DNA of 64,000 nt from Bacillota bacterium (lineage in GTDB: Bacteria > Bacillota > Desulfotomaculia > Desulfotomaculales > VENG01). A model generated the notes under the pieces. That model did no database searches and had not been told where the DNA came from. It saw only the letters and a list, made by a program, of their open reading frames with translations. Of the stretch, positions 1 to 9,057 are shown one piece after another; positions within the stretch are counted from its first letter, which is position 1, and each line of letters starts with the position of its first letter. Location of the stretch: NCBI GenBank assembly GCA_009711705.1, contig VENG01000037.1:36224-100223 (forward strand), read 5' to 3'. Made by a program: the position numbers and the translations under genes.

Positions 1-743
1 TAGTCAGGAACATCATATTTTACCGAGGTGGAATCCATGGGATCGTGTCCGCAAATAACATTCATTAGCAGCGCACAGTCCTTCACATCTTTTCCCAACG
101 GTCCTATTTGGTCCAATGAAGAAGCGAAGGCTATCAGGCCATACCGGGAAACAGCGCCATAGGTTGGTTTCATTCCGACAACGCCACAATAGGCTGCCGG
201 AAGGCGAATTGACCCGCCGGTGTCTGAGCCTAGTGCTACTATAGCCTCATCAGCAGCCACGGCGGCTGATGACCCGCCACTGGATCCACCGGCAACCCTA
301 TCTGTTGACCACGGGTTACAGGTGGGGAAAAAGGCTGAATTTTCACAGGAGGAACCCATGGCAAATTCATCCATGTTAGTTTTTCCTATCATTACTGCGT
401 CCACTTCACCCAAACGCTCTATTACAGTTGCGTTATATGGAGGCATGTAGTTATAAAGAATGCGAGAAGAACAAGTTGTGCGAATACCCTCAGTGCACAT
501 GTTATCTTTTATGGCAATGGGTATACCTGTCATAGGGTGAATACGGGTGCCATCTTTTATCTTGCGGTCAACCTTGCGGGCCGTTTCCAAGGCCGCATCC
601 TCCAGAACGGTTACATAGGACCCTACTTGTTCATCCACCGCGCTAATTCTATTCAATACTGATTGTGTAATCTCTTCAGAACTGACTTTTTTATTCACCA
701 GCATCTTGTGCAGACGGTGTGCTGTCAGTTGGTACAATTCCAA
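1..743 (-). CDS. gatA: Glutamyl-tRNA(Gln) amidotransferase subunit A, partial
   Basis: Amidase subunit of GatCAB, which converts Glu-tRNA(Gln) to Gln-tRNA(Gln) using ammonia from glutamine. Only the first 247 codons are present; the gene runs off the left edge. With a TTG start at 743 preceded by AAGGGGG (7-nt spacing), the amidase-signature triad falls at Lys79, Ser154 and Ser178, the positions usual for GatA. The glycine/serine-rich signature block is around residues 152-178. It follows gatC by 17 nt, so the two are translated together; gatB would be expected beyond the edge. Confidence 0.95.
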   Translation of the reverse strand, partial: MELYQLTAHRLHKMLVNKKVSSEEITQSVLNRISAVDEQVGSYVTVLEDAALETARKVDRKIKDGTRIHPMTGIPIAIKDNMCTEGIRTTCSSRILYNYMPPYNATVIERLGEVDAVMIGKTNMDEFAMGSSCENSAFFPTCNPWSTDRVAGGSSGGSSAAVAADEAIVALGSDTGGSIRLPAAYCGVVGMKPTYGAVSRYGLIAFASSLDQIGPLGKDVKDCALLMNVICGHDPMDSTSVKYDVPD

Positions 744-760
744 TTCTAAGCCCCCTTACA

Positions 761-1042
761 CTAAACTATTTTTGGTACACGGAAGAAATTTTCTTCTTTG
801 TCAGGTGCGTTAGATAAAGCCTTTTCAGTATCTAAGTGATCTCCCACTTCGTCTTCTCTGAATACATTTTTCAAAGGAAGAACGTGGGCAGTGGGAAGGA
901 CATTTTCGGTATCCAGCTTGTTTAATGTTTGGGCATGCTCTAAAATGTCGCTTAGTTGTTTAGTATACAATTCTTTTTCCTCTTCGCTCAATTCCAAGCG
1001 GGCCAGCAAGGCTACGTGTTCAACGTCAGATTTATTGATCAT
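761..1042 (-). CDS. gatC: Glutamyl-tRNA(Gln) amidotransferase subunit C
   Basis: Small GatCAB subunit that wraps between GatA and GatB and stabilises the complex. The 93-residue length is normal for the family. It shows the typical opening (VEHVALLARLELSEEE, residues 7-22) and the C-terminal proline/aspartate-rich tail that ends FFRVPKIV. It sits immediately before gatA and 114 nt after ligA. That gap holds no gene and no clear terminator, so readthrough from ligA is possible. Confidence 0.96.
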   Translation of the reverse strand: MINKSDVEHVALLARLELSEEEKELYTKQLSDILEHAQTLNKLDTENVLPTAHVLPLKNVFREDEVGDHLDTEKALSNAPDKEENFFRVPKIV

Positions 1043-1156
1043 GCTAACACCTTCCTTAATCTATAAAAACTGTCAATATTATAACTCACGGTGAATTACC
1101 GGTGCAAGAAAACCTTTATGCGTAGTAACACCTGCACTGGGCTCTACTACCGCCGG

Positions 1157-3160
1157 TTATTCTTTTAAAAGGTTGTTTAAACCTTCTTCATCCAGAATGG
1201 TAATACCTAATTCTTTGGCCTTTTGGTACTTACTCCCCGGTTTCTCACCTGCCACCAAGTAGCCAGTGCTGCTGCTAACACTTGATGATACCTTGCCCCC
1301 CAGGGATTCTATTTTTTCTTTGGCCTCTTGTCGCGTCAATTCACTGAGAGTTCCGGTTAGTACAAATGTTGTGCCTTGCAGGCGCGGTTCGTCTTTATTG
1401 ACTTCTTCCTGTTTGGACTCTGTATTTACCCCGCTCTGCTGCAATCTTTTCACCAGACCCCGGTTTTGTTCTTGCTCAAAAAATGTAACAACGCTTTCGG
1501 CAATGGCCGGGCCAATTTCAGATATTTCTATAAGCTCTGCTTCGGATGCCATTATCAGGTTATCAATGGAACCGAATTCTCCGGCTAAAAGCTTGGCAGC
1601 ACGTTCTCCCACGTGACGAATACCAAGGCCGAAAATTAATCTGTATAAAGGATTACTTCGACTTTTATCAATGGCCTCCAAAAGGTTTTGAGCCGATTTC
1701 TCTCCCATTCTTTCCAGTGCTAATAAATCTTCTTTCTGTAATTGATACAGGTCAGCAGCGTCCTTAACCAGATTGCTGTCTATCAGCTGGTTAAGGATGG
1801 CAGGACCTAACCCTACGATATCCATAGCACTGCGGGAAACAAAATGTATGAGTCCCTCTCTCACCTGAGCGGGGCAAGTTGCACCTGTACAGCGGGCAGC
1901 AGCCTCTTCCTCCTGGCGAAGAACAGTAGCACCGCATTCGGGACACTCACCTGGAATTTGAAAGGTATGCTCGTGACCTGTGCGGCGGTCTTTTTTAACC
2001 TGAACTACCTCAGGAATGATATCTCCTGCCTTATGCACTATGACTGTATCCCCAATGCGGATATCCTTGGTTTCAATAAAATCCTCGTTATGTAAGGTTG
2101 CCCTGCTGACAGTGGTGCCCGCGAGTAGAACGGGCTCTAAGATTGCCGTTGGGGTTAAAACCCCGGTGCGTCCCACACGTACAATGATGTCTTTTATTTG
2201 GGTAACCGCTTCCTCCGGTGGAAATTTAAAAGCTATGGCCCAGCGCGGGCTTTTAAATGTTGATCCCAAGTTACTCTGTTGAAGTAAAGAGTTTATCTTG
2301 ATTACCATTCCGTCAATGGTATATTCAAGCTGGTGACGCTTTTCCTCCCAAATTTTGCAATAGCTTATCACCTCGTCAATATCCACGCATAACTGATAAT
2401 GCGGGTTAACGCGAAAGCCTTGTTCTGTCAAAAACCCTAATAACTGGTGATGGGTTTTAAAACTTCCGGTCTCGGCATATCCGGTGCCGTAAGTAAAGAT
2501 TTGTAAATTCCTGGAGGCAGTGACCACCGGGTCCAGTTGCCGTAATGATCCGGCTGCTGCATTACGAGGGTTAGCAAAAAGGGGCTTTCCTTTTTCTTTC
2601 CTATATGTGTTAAGTTGTACAAAGGCGCTTTTGGGCATGTAAACCTCGCCTCGTACCTCCATGGTTACGTCATTCTTTAGGCGTAAGGGGATGCTGGGAA
2701 TGGTTTTTAAATTGGATGTGATATCTTCTCCGGTTTCTCCGTCCCCCCTGGTGGCTCCCTGAACGAAGAGACCATTTTCATAGAGAAGGGATACAGCAAG
2801 CCCGTCAATTTTCAATTCAGCAACGTATGCAATCTTTTCATCCTGAGCACTGGATTTAACTCGGCTGTCAAAATCTTTTAGTTCAGGCTCCTGGAAAGCA
2901 TTTCCCAGGCTGAGCATAGGCATACGGTGTTTTACCGTGCTCAAACCTTCCCTTGGGCTGCCACCTACCCTTTGGGTAGGTGAATCGGGTGTGACCAGTT
3001 TAGGATATTTTTGCTCCAAATTTATAAGCTCTTGCATTAAGGCATCAAATTGGCTATCCGCAATTTCCGGCTTGTCCAACACGTAGTACATGTGGTTATG
3101 GCGGTTTATTTGTTTACGCAGTTGTTCAGCCCGGTTACGAATGTTATCAGAAACGGTCAC
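1157..3160 (-). CDS. ligA: NAD-dependent DNA ligase
   Basis: Seals nicks in replication and repair using NAD+. Full length (667 aa). The adenylation motif has the active-site Lys117 in ELKIDG, followed by an OB fold. A four-cysteine zinc finger lies near residues 405-430, then helix-hairpin-helix repeats and a C-terminal BRCT domain from about residue 590. It lies 54 nt downstream of pcrA in the same direction, an arrangement common in Clostridia and Bacilli, where pcrA and ligA form one repair/replication unit. Start ATG follows a GGGAAG-type ribosome site. Confidence 0.98.
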   Translation of the reverse strand: MTVSDNIRNRAEQLRKQINRHNHMYYVLDKPEIADSQFDALMQELINLEQKYPKLVTPDSPTQRVGGSPREGLSTVKHRMPMLSLGNAFQEPELKDFDSRVKSSAQDEKIAYVAELKIDGLAVSLLYENGLFVQGATRGDGETGEDITSNLKTIPSIPLRLKNDVTMEVRGEVYMPKSAFVQLNTYRKEKGKPLFANPRNAAAGSLRQLDPVVTASRNLQIFTYGTGYAETGSFKTHHQLLGFLTEQGFRVNPHYQLCVDIDEVISYCKIWEEKRHQLEYTIDGMVIKINSLLQQSNLGSTFKSPRWAIAFKFPPEEAVTQIKDIIVRVGRTGVLTPTAILEPVLLAGTTVSRATLHNEDFIETKDIRIGDTVIVHKAGDIIPEVVQVKKDRRTGHEHTFQIPGECPECGATVLRQEEEAAARCTGATCPAQVREGLIHFVSRSAMDIVGLGPAILNQLIDSNLVKDAADLYQLQKEDLLALERMGEKSAQNLLEAIDKSRSNPLYRLIFGLGIRHVGERAAKLLAGEFGSIDNLIMASEAELIEISEIGPAIAESVVTFFEQEQNRGLVKRLQQSGVNTESKQEEVNKDEPRLQGTTFVLTGTLSELTRQEAKEKIESLGGKVSSSVSSSTGYLVAGEKPGSKYQKAKELGITILDEEGLNNLLKE

Positions 3161-3214
3161 CCGGGAAGCACCTCCAAACTTTTACGGTGAAATGTACATA
3201 AACCATCGGTAGAA

Positions 3215-5362
3215 CTAACCATATTTCTGCAGAGGGGCATATTTAGATAATAAGGTTTTTATTCCCAGGCCGGGAAATTCAACTTTTATTTCCTGTGTAT
3301 TGCCTTTGCCCCTAACGTCTTTAATAACACCATCCCCCCACTTACGATGATGTACCCGGTCACCCGGATTAAAAAGTGTGTCGGCTGCGGGAGAATTTTG
3401 CTTGGTGGAAAGCTCCAGTCCCGTTAGATCTTTGTCTAAAGGGTCTCTTGTGGTTAAATATTCAGGGGGTAATTCATCCAGAAACCTTGATGCCTTATTA
3501 GATTTAGTGTACCCGTACAGCGTTCTTTGCTGGCAGTGAGTAATGTAAAGTCGCTCCCTGGCCCTGGTGATTCCCACGTAACAAAGACGTCGTTCTTCTT
3601 CCATTTCTTTAGGTTCCTGCAGGCTGCGGGAATGGGGAAAGACTCCTTCCTCTAGACCAACCAGAAAAATAATGGGGAATTCAAGTCCTTTAGCACTGTG
3701 CAGGGTCATCATAGTCACCTGATCATTGTTTTCTTGGTAACTATCTATATCCGCAACCAGAGCCAGCCCGGACAAAAACTCCTCCAGAGTATCACCCGGA
3801 TGTTCCCGGTCAAATTCACGGGTTACTGACATGAATTCTTGTAAATTTTCCAAGCGCGTGCGAGATTCCACGGTATTCTCTTCTTCAAGGGCCTTTTGAT
3901 AACCGGTGCGGGACAGAGTTTCTTCAACAATGCTTGTAATGCTCAGGTCATATTGATTATCCCTTATAGTTTGCAATGTTTCTCCTAAATTAATGGCGGC
4001 GTTACGGGGTTTTGTTGCCAATCCTTTAATGTCTCCCGTCTTAAGGAGAACGTTAATCAAATTATTTTCCAGGGCACCGGCGTAATCAATTATTTTTTCT
4101 ATTGACGCGGCACCGATACCCCTTTTGGGTACGTTGATAATCCTCCTGAGTCCAATTTGATCAGCGGGGTTAGCTAGCAGTCTTAAGTATGCTAATAGGT
4201 CCTTAATTTCTTTACGGTCATAGAATTTATGACCACCGACCATATTGTAACTAATTCCGGCGTATAGCAGTTTTTCCTCTAAAACCCTTGATTGAGCGTG
4301 AGTACGGTAGAGGATAGACATATCTTTATAAGCATGTCCTTTATCCCTAAGCCGCATGATCCTGTTGACCACAAATTGAGCTTCTGCATGCTCATTGTAA
4401 CCGGTGTAAACAACTATGGGTTCTCCGAAGGGCCCCTCAGTCCACAGGGCTTTTTCCTTACGGCCCATGTTATTCTTGATTACCCGGTTGGCAGTTTCCA
4501 AGATGGTTCCAGTGGAACGGTAGTTCTGTTCCAAAAGGATAACACAGGCTTCCGGATAATCTTTTTCAAAGTCCAGTATATTTTGCATATCAGCTCCCCG
4601 GAAACGGTAAATACTCTGATCGGGGTCACCTACTACACACAAATTACGATATTTACGGGCCAATAGGCTTATTAGAATGTATTGAGCATGATTGGTGTCT
4701 TGGTATTCATCGACAAGAATATACCGAAATTTATTTTGATAATAAGCTAAAACAGATTCGTTAGATTGTAATAACTTTACGGTAATCATTATTAAATCGT
4801 CGAAGTCCACGGCATTGTTTTGCTTCATTTTTTTTTCGTATAGAGTGTACACATCGGAAACAGTTTCCTGGTAAAAGTCTCTTGCCGTAGCCTGGAATTC
4901 CGAGGCGGTCTTAAGGCTATTTTTGGCTGTGGAAATTCCCACGGCAATGGCCCGGGGTGGGAATTTTTTTTCGTCTAAATTTAACTCTTTTAGGCATTCC
5001 TTGACCAAAGTTTTGCGATCAGTTTCATCATAAATAACAAAATTCTTTGCATAACCCATAAAACTGGACTGCATTCTTAGTATGCGTAAACATGCCGCGT
5101 GAAAGGTTGAAACCCATAGGTCTTGGACCTCGTAGGGAATCATATTTCCCACCCTTGCTTTCATTTCGCTGGCAGCTTTGTTGGTAAATGTTATGGCCAG
5201 TACGTTACGGGGAGATATGTTCTTGTGCTGTATCAGATAAGCAATACGGGTGGTAAGCACTTTTGTTTTACCGGATCCGGCCCCGGCCAAGACCAACAGA
5301 GGGCCTTCGGTGTTCTGCACCGCTTGTGCTTGACTGTCATTTAGACCTGTCAAAATATCCAT
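3215..5362 (-). CDS. pcrA: ATP-dependent DNA helicase PcrA (UvrD/Rep family)
   Basis: Superfamily 1A 3'-5' helicase for repair and rolling-circle replication. The 715-aa protein has Walker A AGAGSGKT at residues 26-33, a DEYQDT Walker B box, the GDPDQSIYRFRGA motif, and a C-terminal segment (GDRVHHRKWGDGVI) typical of PcrA. A TATAAT hexamer on the minus strand at 5418-5423 lies between the his terminator and the start, so pcrA probably has its own promoter; no good -35 was found. The ribosome site AGGAGGA precedes the ATG. First gene of pcrA-ligA-gatC-gatA. Confidence 0.97.
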   Translation of the reverse strand: MDILTGLNDSQAQAVQNTEGPLLVLAGAGSGKTKVLTTRIAYLIQHKNISPRNVLAITFTNKAASEMKARVGNMIPYEVQDLWVSTFHAACLRILRMQSSFMGYAKNFVIYDETDRKTLVKECLKELNLDEKKFPPRAIAVGISTAKNSLKTASEFQATARDFYQETVSDVYTLYEKKMKQNNAVDFDDLIMITVKLLQSNESVLAYYQNKFRYILVDEYQDTNHAQYILISLLARKYRNLCVVGDPDQSIYRFRGADMQNILDFEKDYPEACVILLEQNYRSTGTILETANRVIKNNMGRKEKALWTEGPFGEPIVVYTGYNEHAEAQFVVNRIMRLRDKGHAYKDMSILYRTHAQSRVLEEKLLYAGISYNMVGGHKFYDRKEIKDLLAYLRLLANPADQIGLRRIINVPKRGIGAASIEKIIDYAGALENNLINVLLKTGDIKGLATKPRNAAINLGETLQTIRDNQYDLSITSIVEETLSRTGYQKALEEENTVESRTRLENLQEFMSVTREFDREHPGDTLEEFLSGLALVADIDSYQENNDQVTMMTLHSAKGLEFPIIFLVGLEEGVFPHSRSLQEPKEMEEERRLCYVGITRARERLYITHCQQRTLYGYTKSNKASRFLDELPPEYLTTRDPLDKDLTGLELSTKQNSPAADTLFNPGDRVHHRKWGDGVIKDVRGKGNTQEIKVEFPGLGIKTLLSKYAPLQKYG

Positions 5363-5449
5363 TCAAAAAGTCCTCCTAATGATGCACCAATGATGTCTAA
5401 GCAAAAAACTATGGTAGATTATATCATAACAAGAATTTTAAGGACAGGG

Positions 5450-5482
5450 TAACAAAAAGAACAGCCGGGTACAGTCCCCGGC
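5450..5482 (-). terminator. Intrinsic terminator of the histidine operon
   Basis: On the minus strand, GCCGGG and CCCGGC pair around a 7-nt loop (stem arms 5464-5469 and 5477-5482) and are followed by a T-rich run. It lies just after the hisE stop codon, so it closes the his operon before pcrA. Confidence 0.75.
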
Positions 5483-5489
5483 CGTGAGA

Positions 5490-5762
5490 TCATTTTGCTC
5501 TTCTTTTTAGTTCGCTGACGACTTCTTCGGGGTTTACTCCTTGAGCTACCAGTAGTACCAGTAGATGATAAGTTAAATCAGCGTATTCATGTATCAAGTT
5601 AACATGATCATTGTTTTTCGCTGCCAGTATAACTTCGGTCGCTTCTTCTCCAACTTTTTTCAATATCTTATCGGTACCTTCTGTGAACAGGTAAGTGGTG
5701 TAAGATCCTTGCGGGCGTTCTAAATACCTGGTCCTCACAATCCCATAAAGCTCAGTAATCAC
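5490..5762 (-). CDS. hisE: Phosphoribosyl-ATP pyrophosphatase
   Basis: Second step of histidine synthesis: hydrolyses phosphoribosyl-ATP to phosphoribosyl-AMP and pyrophosphate. 90 aa, all-alpha MazG-like fold. The metal-binding acidic motif is visible as KKVGEEATEVILAAK (about residues 35-49), with a second acidic patch in HEYADLTYHLLVLL. It is the last gene of the operon and is separate from hisI (23-nt gap) rather than fused as in enterobacteria. Confidence 0.96.
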   Translation of the reverse strand: MITELYGIVRTRYLERPQGSYTTYLFTEGTDKILKKVGEEATEVILAAKNNDHVNLIHEYADLTYHLLVLLVAQGVNPEEVVSELKRRAK

Positions 5763-5785
5763 GCTTTGGCTTTCAGACTCTGTTA

Positions 5786-6178
5786 CTACTTTTTTTTACC
5801 GTATACTTCCTCCGGGTCAAAAATCTGTTCACCTTTAACGGTAACTTTGCCGTCAGTTTCTATTCTATTGTGAAAGCAGCTGTAATAGCCTTCGTGACAG
5901 GCAGCGTCTTTCTGCTCCACCTGCACCAAAAGGGTATCGGCATCGCAGTCAAAGGTTACCTCATTTACTTTCTGTACATTGCCTGAGGACTCACCTTTGT
6001 GCCAGAATTTTTGCCTACTACGGCTCCAGAACCAGGTTTCGCCTGTTGACAGAGTTTTTATCACGGCTTCTTTATTCATGTAGGCCATCATTAAAACCTC
6101 GCCACTGTTTGTGTCCTGTACAATGGCAGGAATAAGCCCGGCTTCATCGAATTTAAGCTTGTCCACGTTAAATTGCAT
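5786..6178 (-). CDS. hisI: Phosphoribosyl-AMP cyclohydrolase
   Basis: Third histidine step: opens the adenine ring of phosphoribosyl-AMP. The start at 6178 is chosen over an ATG five codons upstream because GGGGGC lies 7 nt before it, whereas the upstream ATG has no ribosome site. This gives 130 aa. The conserved metal site is visible: Asp77/Asp79/Asp81 in the DCDAD segment, with Cys78, Cys94 and Cys101 as zinc ligands. It sits between hisF and hisE. Confidence 0.95.
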   Translation of the reverse strand: MQFNVDKLKFDEAGLIPAIVQDTNSGEVLMMAYMNKEAVIKTLSTGETWFWSRSRQKFWHKGESSGNVQKVNEVTFDCDADTLLVQVEQKDAACHEGYYSCFHNRIETDGKVTVKGEQIFDPEEVYGKKK

Positions 6179-6206
6179 GCATTTTGCCCCCATTTAGCTT
6201 CAATAA

Positions 6207-6989
6207 TTAGTGTAAATCAGTATTTGCCGCCGGCATTCTTACCGGTATTTGATGTGAAAGCAAATACTTTTTGGTTTCTTCCATGGTATATTCTCTAAAG
6301 TGGAATATGGATGCGGCCAACGCTGCACTGGCTTCACCGGCGGTCAGTCCATCTTTAATATGTTCCAGGTTGCCTACACCGCCCGAAGCGATAACAGGAA
6401 TATTCACTGCACGAGCTACGTTCCTCGTCAATGGAATATCAAAACCGGATTTTGTCCCATCCCGGTCCATACTAGTGAGCAGTATTTCCCCTGCCCCTAA
6501 TTGCTCTACCCGGTGTGCCCATTCAATGACATCTATTCCCGTGATTTTCCGGCCTCCGTGGGTATATACTTCCCATTTGTCTTGGCCCACCCGGCGGGCG
6601 TCGATAGCTACCACTATACATTGGCTTCCGAATCGAATTGATGCATCACTGATAATATCAGGATTTTTTACGGCGGCAGTATTGATCGACACCTTATCGG
6701 CACCAGCGTTCAGGGTAACTCTTATATCCTCCAGGGTGCTAATGCCGCCGCCCACAGTATAAGGAATAAATACCTCTGCCGCGGTACGGTAAACCATATC
6801 CAGAGTTGTTTTTCTGTTTTCATGCGAGGCAGTAATATCTAAGAATATCAGTTCATCCGCTCCTTGCTGGTCGTACAAAGCAGCTAATTCCACCGGGTCT
6901 CCGGCATCACGAAGGTTAACAAAATTAGTACCTTTGACCACCCTACCGCCGGCAACATCCAGGCAGGGTATGATTCTTTTCGTTAACAT
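6207..6989 (-). CDS. hisF: Imidazole glycerol phosphate synthase, cyclase subunit
   Basis: Cyclase half of IGP synthase. It uses ammonia channelled from HisH to convert PRFAR to imidazole glycerol phosphate and AICAR. TIM barrel of 260 aa with catalytic Asp11 (IIPCLDVAGGRVVKG) and Asp130 (VVAIDARR), and phosphate-binding loops TVGGGI and ASGGVGN. Overlaps the end of hisA by 7 nt, consistent with translational coupling. The AICAR by-product feeds directly into the PurH step encoded in the neighbouring pur operon. Confidence 0.98.
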   Translation of the reverse strand: MLTKRIIPCLDVAGGRVVKGTNFVNLRDAGDPVELAALYDQQGADELIFLDITASHENRKTTLDMVYRTAAEVFIPYTVGGGISTLEDIRVTLNAGADKVSINTAAVKNPDIISDASIRFGSQCIVVAIDARRVGQDKWEVYTHGGRKITGIDVIEWAHRVEQLGAGEILLTSMDRDGTKSGFDIPLTRNVARAVNIPVIASGGVGNLEHIKDGLTAGEASAALAASIFHFREYTMEETKKYLLSHQIPVRMPAANTDLH

Positions 6990-7726
6990 ATGTGCGCCCT
7001 TTCGCTGCTGGCGATGGTCAGTGCTTCTTCAAGATCTACGGTTCCAGCATAAAGAGCCTTACCGACAATAACTCCTTCTACGCCCAGGTTTTCCATTTCT
7101 TTAAGCGAATGAATATCCTTGATAGTGGATATACCCCCGGAGGCTATTAGTTTTAAGTTAGTGGATTCAGCAATGTCCTTGATGGCCTCTAAATTAGGCC
7201 CCTTTAGGGTGCCATCCCGCCATATATCCGTAAAAATAATGCGCTGTATGCCTTTTTGTTTCATCTCTAATGCTAAATCCACAGCTTCTTTTTCGGCGGT
7301 TAAACCCCATCCTTCAATAGCCACCTTACCGTTTCTGGCGTCAAGCCCTAAAACGATACGCTCACCGTGCCGATTACAGATTTCCTCAACCAAATCTGGA
7401 TTCAGTATTGCTACTGTTCCCAGTATCACGCGGGAAGCGCCCAGTTCCAGGAGTTTATCAACGGTTCCAATATCCCTGATACCCCCTCCAATTTGTACGG
7501 GGATATTAACTGAATTAATTATTTCGCTGATTACATCCAGGTTTTTAGGTGTTCCGGTAAATGCTCCGTCCAAATCAACAACGTGCAGGCACTCTGCACC
7601 CATTTTCTCCCAAAGCTTTGCTACGGTTGCGGGTTCATCAGAATAAACTGTCTCTCTGTCCAGTCTTCCTTCTACCAAGCGCACGCATTTCCCAGCCCGC
7701 AGGTCTATTGCCGGGATTATTAACAT
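6983..7726 (-). CDS. hisA: ProFAR isomerase
   Basis: Amadori isomerase of histidine synthesis (ProFAR to PRFAR). Single TIM barrel, 247 aa, with catalytic Asp8 (IIPAIDLRAGKCVRL) and Asp129 (LGLDARNG). The second-half phosphate motif ASGGIST is also present. Overlaps hisH by 7 nt and hisF by 7 nt, giving a tightly coupled hisH-A-F block. It is a paralogue of hisF. Confidence 0.97.
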   Translation of the reverse strand: MLIIPAIDLRAGKCVRLVEGRLDRETVYSDEPATVAKLWEKMGAECLHVVDLDGAFTGTPKNLDVISEIINSVNIPVQIGGGIRDIGTVDKLLELGASRVILGTVAILNPDLVEEICNRHGERIVLGLDARNGKVAIEGWGLTAEKEAVDLALEMKQKGIQRIIFTDIWRDGTLKGPNLEAIKDIAESTNLKLIASGGISTIKDIHSLKEMENLGVEGVIVGKALYAGTVDLEEALTIASSERAHIC

Positions 7727-8331
7727 TTTGCCACCAACCCCCCAAAGTTTCGCAAAATACGCAGGCCCAAGACACTGCTTTTTTCCGGGTGAAACTGTAT
7801 GCCAAAAATATTATCTCTTCCAACTATGGAAGCAAATTTAATACCATAATCGGTACGACCAATAATTATTTCCTGATCCTCAGGATCTACATAGTATGAA
7901 TGGACAAAGTAAAATGCAGATTGATCAGGTATATCTTTCAGCAGTTGAGTAGGCTTAGCAGCCTCTACTTGGTTCCATCCCATATGTGGAATTATTTGCC
8001 CCGGCGGGAGGCGGCGAACCTTGCCCGGGAAAATGCCCAGTCCTTCAGTTATGCCCCATTCCTCGCTGGTTGTAAAAAGAAGCTGCTGCCCGAGACAAAG
8101 ACCAAGCAGAGGCTTATGCTGGTGGCATGCCTCTAAAATTACTTGATCCATGCCTGAAGTGCGCAGATTTGACATGGCATCGCCAAAAGCACCGACACCC
8201 GGAATAACTAAGGCGGACGCCTTTCTTGCCGCATCGGGGTCATGGCTGATTACTGCAGAATAACCACATTTCTCAAATCCTTTTTTTACGCTGCGCAGGT
8301 TGCCCATACCGTAATCAATGATAGTGATCAA
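7720..8331 (-). CDS. hisH: Imidazole glycerol phosphate synthase, glutaminase subunit
   Basis: Class I glutamine amidotransferase that supplies ammonia to HisF. The catalytic triad is Cys79 in LGLCLGQQLL, with His181 and Glu183 in FHPEKS. 203 aa. The start codon is TTG at 8331, preceded by a modest AGTAGG site. About 100 nt separate it from hisB; I see an A/T-rich stretch there but no gene or clear hairpin. Confidence 0.97.
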   Translation of the reverse strand: MITIIDYGMGNLRSVKKGFEKCGYSAVISHDPDAARKASALVIPGVGAFGDAMSNLRTSGMDQVILEACHQHKPLLGLCLGQQLLFTTSEEWGITEGLGIFPGKVRRLPPGQIIPHMGWNQVEAAKPTQLLKDIPDQSAFYFVHSYYVDPEDQEIIIGRTDYGIKFASIVGRDNIFGIQFHPEKSSVLGLRILRNFGGLVAKC

Positions 8332-8431
8332 AATTTATAACCTACTTTCATGCCTTGAAACCAGGCTGGAGAATCTCTTACGCTAGTTGACCGGCGTGTT
8401 CATTATAAATTTTTTTTTAGGATAATCTTCT

Positions 8432-9037
8432 TTACAGTATTCCTTTAGTGGACGGTATCCCGTTTTGCTGGCCTAATTTTGTTGCTTGACTGAGTGACCG
8501 TCCCAATCCTTTAAATATGCCTTCTATGATATGATGACAATTCCTTCCCGCAAGTTTTTTTACGTGCAGGGTTATTTTTGCATTCTGGGCAAAAGCCCGC
8601 AAAAACTCTTCTACTAATTCGATATCAAAATTGCCTACCTGCATGGATGGAAACTCCACGTCATAAGCTAGAAAAGCTCTGCCGCTTATGTCAGCGGCGA
8701 TTAAAACCAGTGCTTCATCCATGGGTGTTATGGAGTGCCCGTAGCGGCATATACCCTTTTTATTCTCTAGACAGCTGTCAATAGCCTTTCCCATACAAAT
8801 TCCTATATCTTCCACAGTGTGGTGGTAATCAATATGTATATCGCCCCTGGCCTGTAAATTCAAGTCAAAATTACTATGTTTGGCAAACAAGCTCAGCATG
8901 TGGTCGAGGAAAGGGACACTTGAATCTACATTGTATTTTCCGGTGCCGTCCAAATCCAAGCCTATCGATATTTGGGTTTCGGTTGTATTGCGGTTAATTT
9001 CTGCTATGCGCTTTTCGCTCAATTCCATGCACCCCAT
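8432..9037 (-). CDS. hisB: Imidazoleglycerol-phosphate dehydratase
   Basis: Sixth step of histidine synthesis, a manganese-dependent dehydratase. About 200 aa, monofunctional (no phosphatase domain). The duplicated metal motif is visible as DYHHTVED and NCHHIIEG. The start is uncertain between ATG 9037 and an ATG three codons later, because neither has an ideally spaced ribosome site. The monofunctional form means that the histidinol-phosphatase must be encoded elsewhere. Confidence 0.96.
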   Translation of the reverse strand: MGCMELSEKRIAEINRNTTETQISIGLDLDGTGKYNVDSSVPFLDHMLSLFAKHSNFDLNLQARGDIHIDYHHTVEDIGICMGKAIDSCLENKKGICRYGHSITPMDEALVLIAADISGRAFLAYDVEFPSMQVGNFDIELVEEFLRAFAQNAKITLHVKKLAGRNCHHIIEGIFKGLGRSLSQATKLGQQNGIPSTKGIL

Positions 9038-9057
9038 TTCACAGGAAAAAAAAGAAA

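Noticed and set aside
8332..8431. Possible internal promoter or leader between hisB and hisH
   Set aside because: A TATAAT-like string is present in an A/T-rich stretch but no acceptable -35 or hairpin accompanies it.
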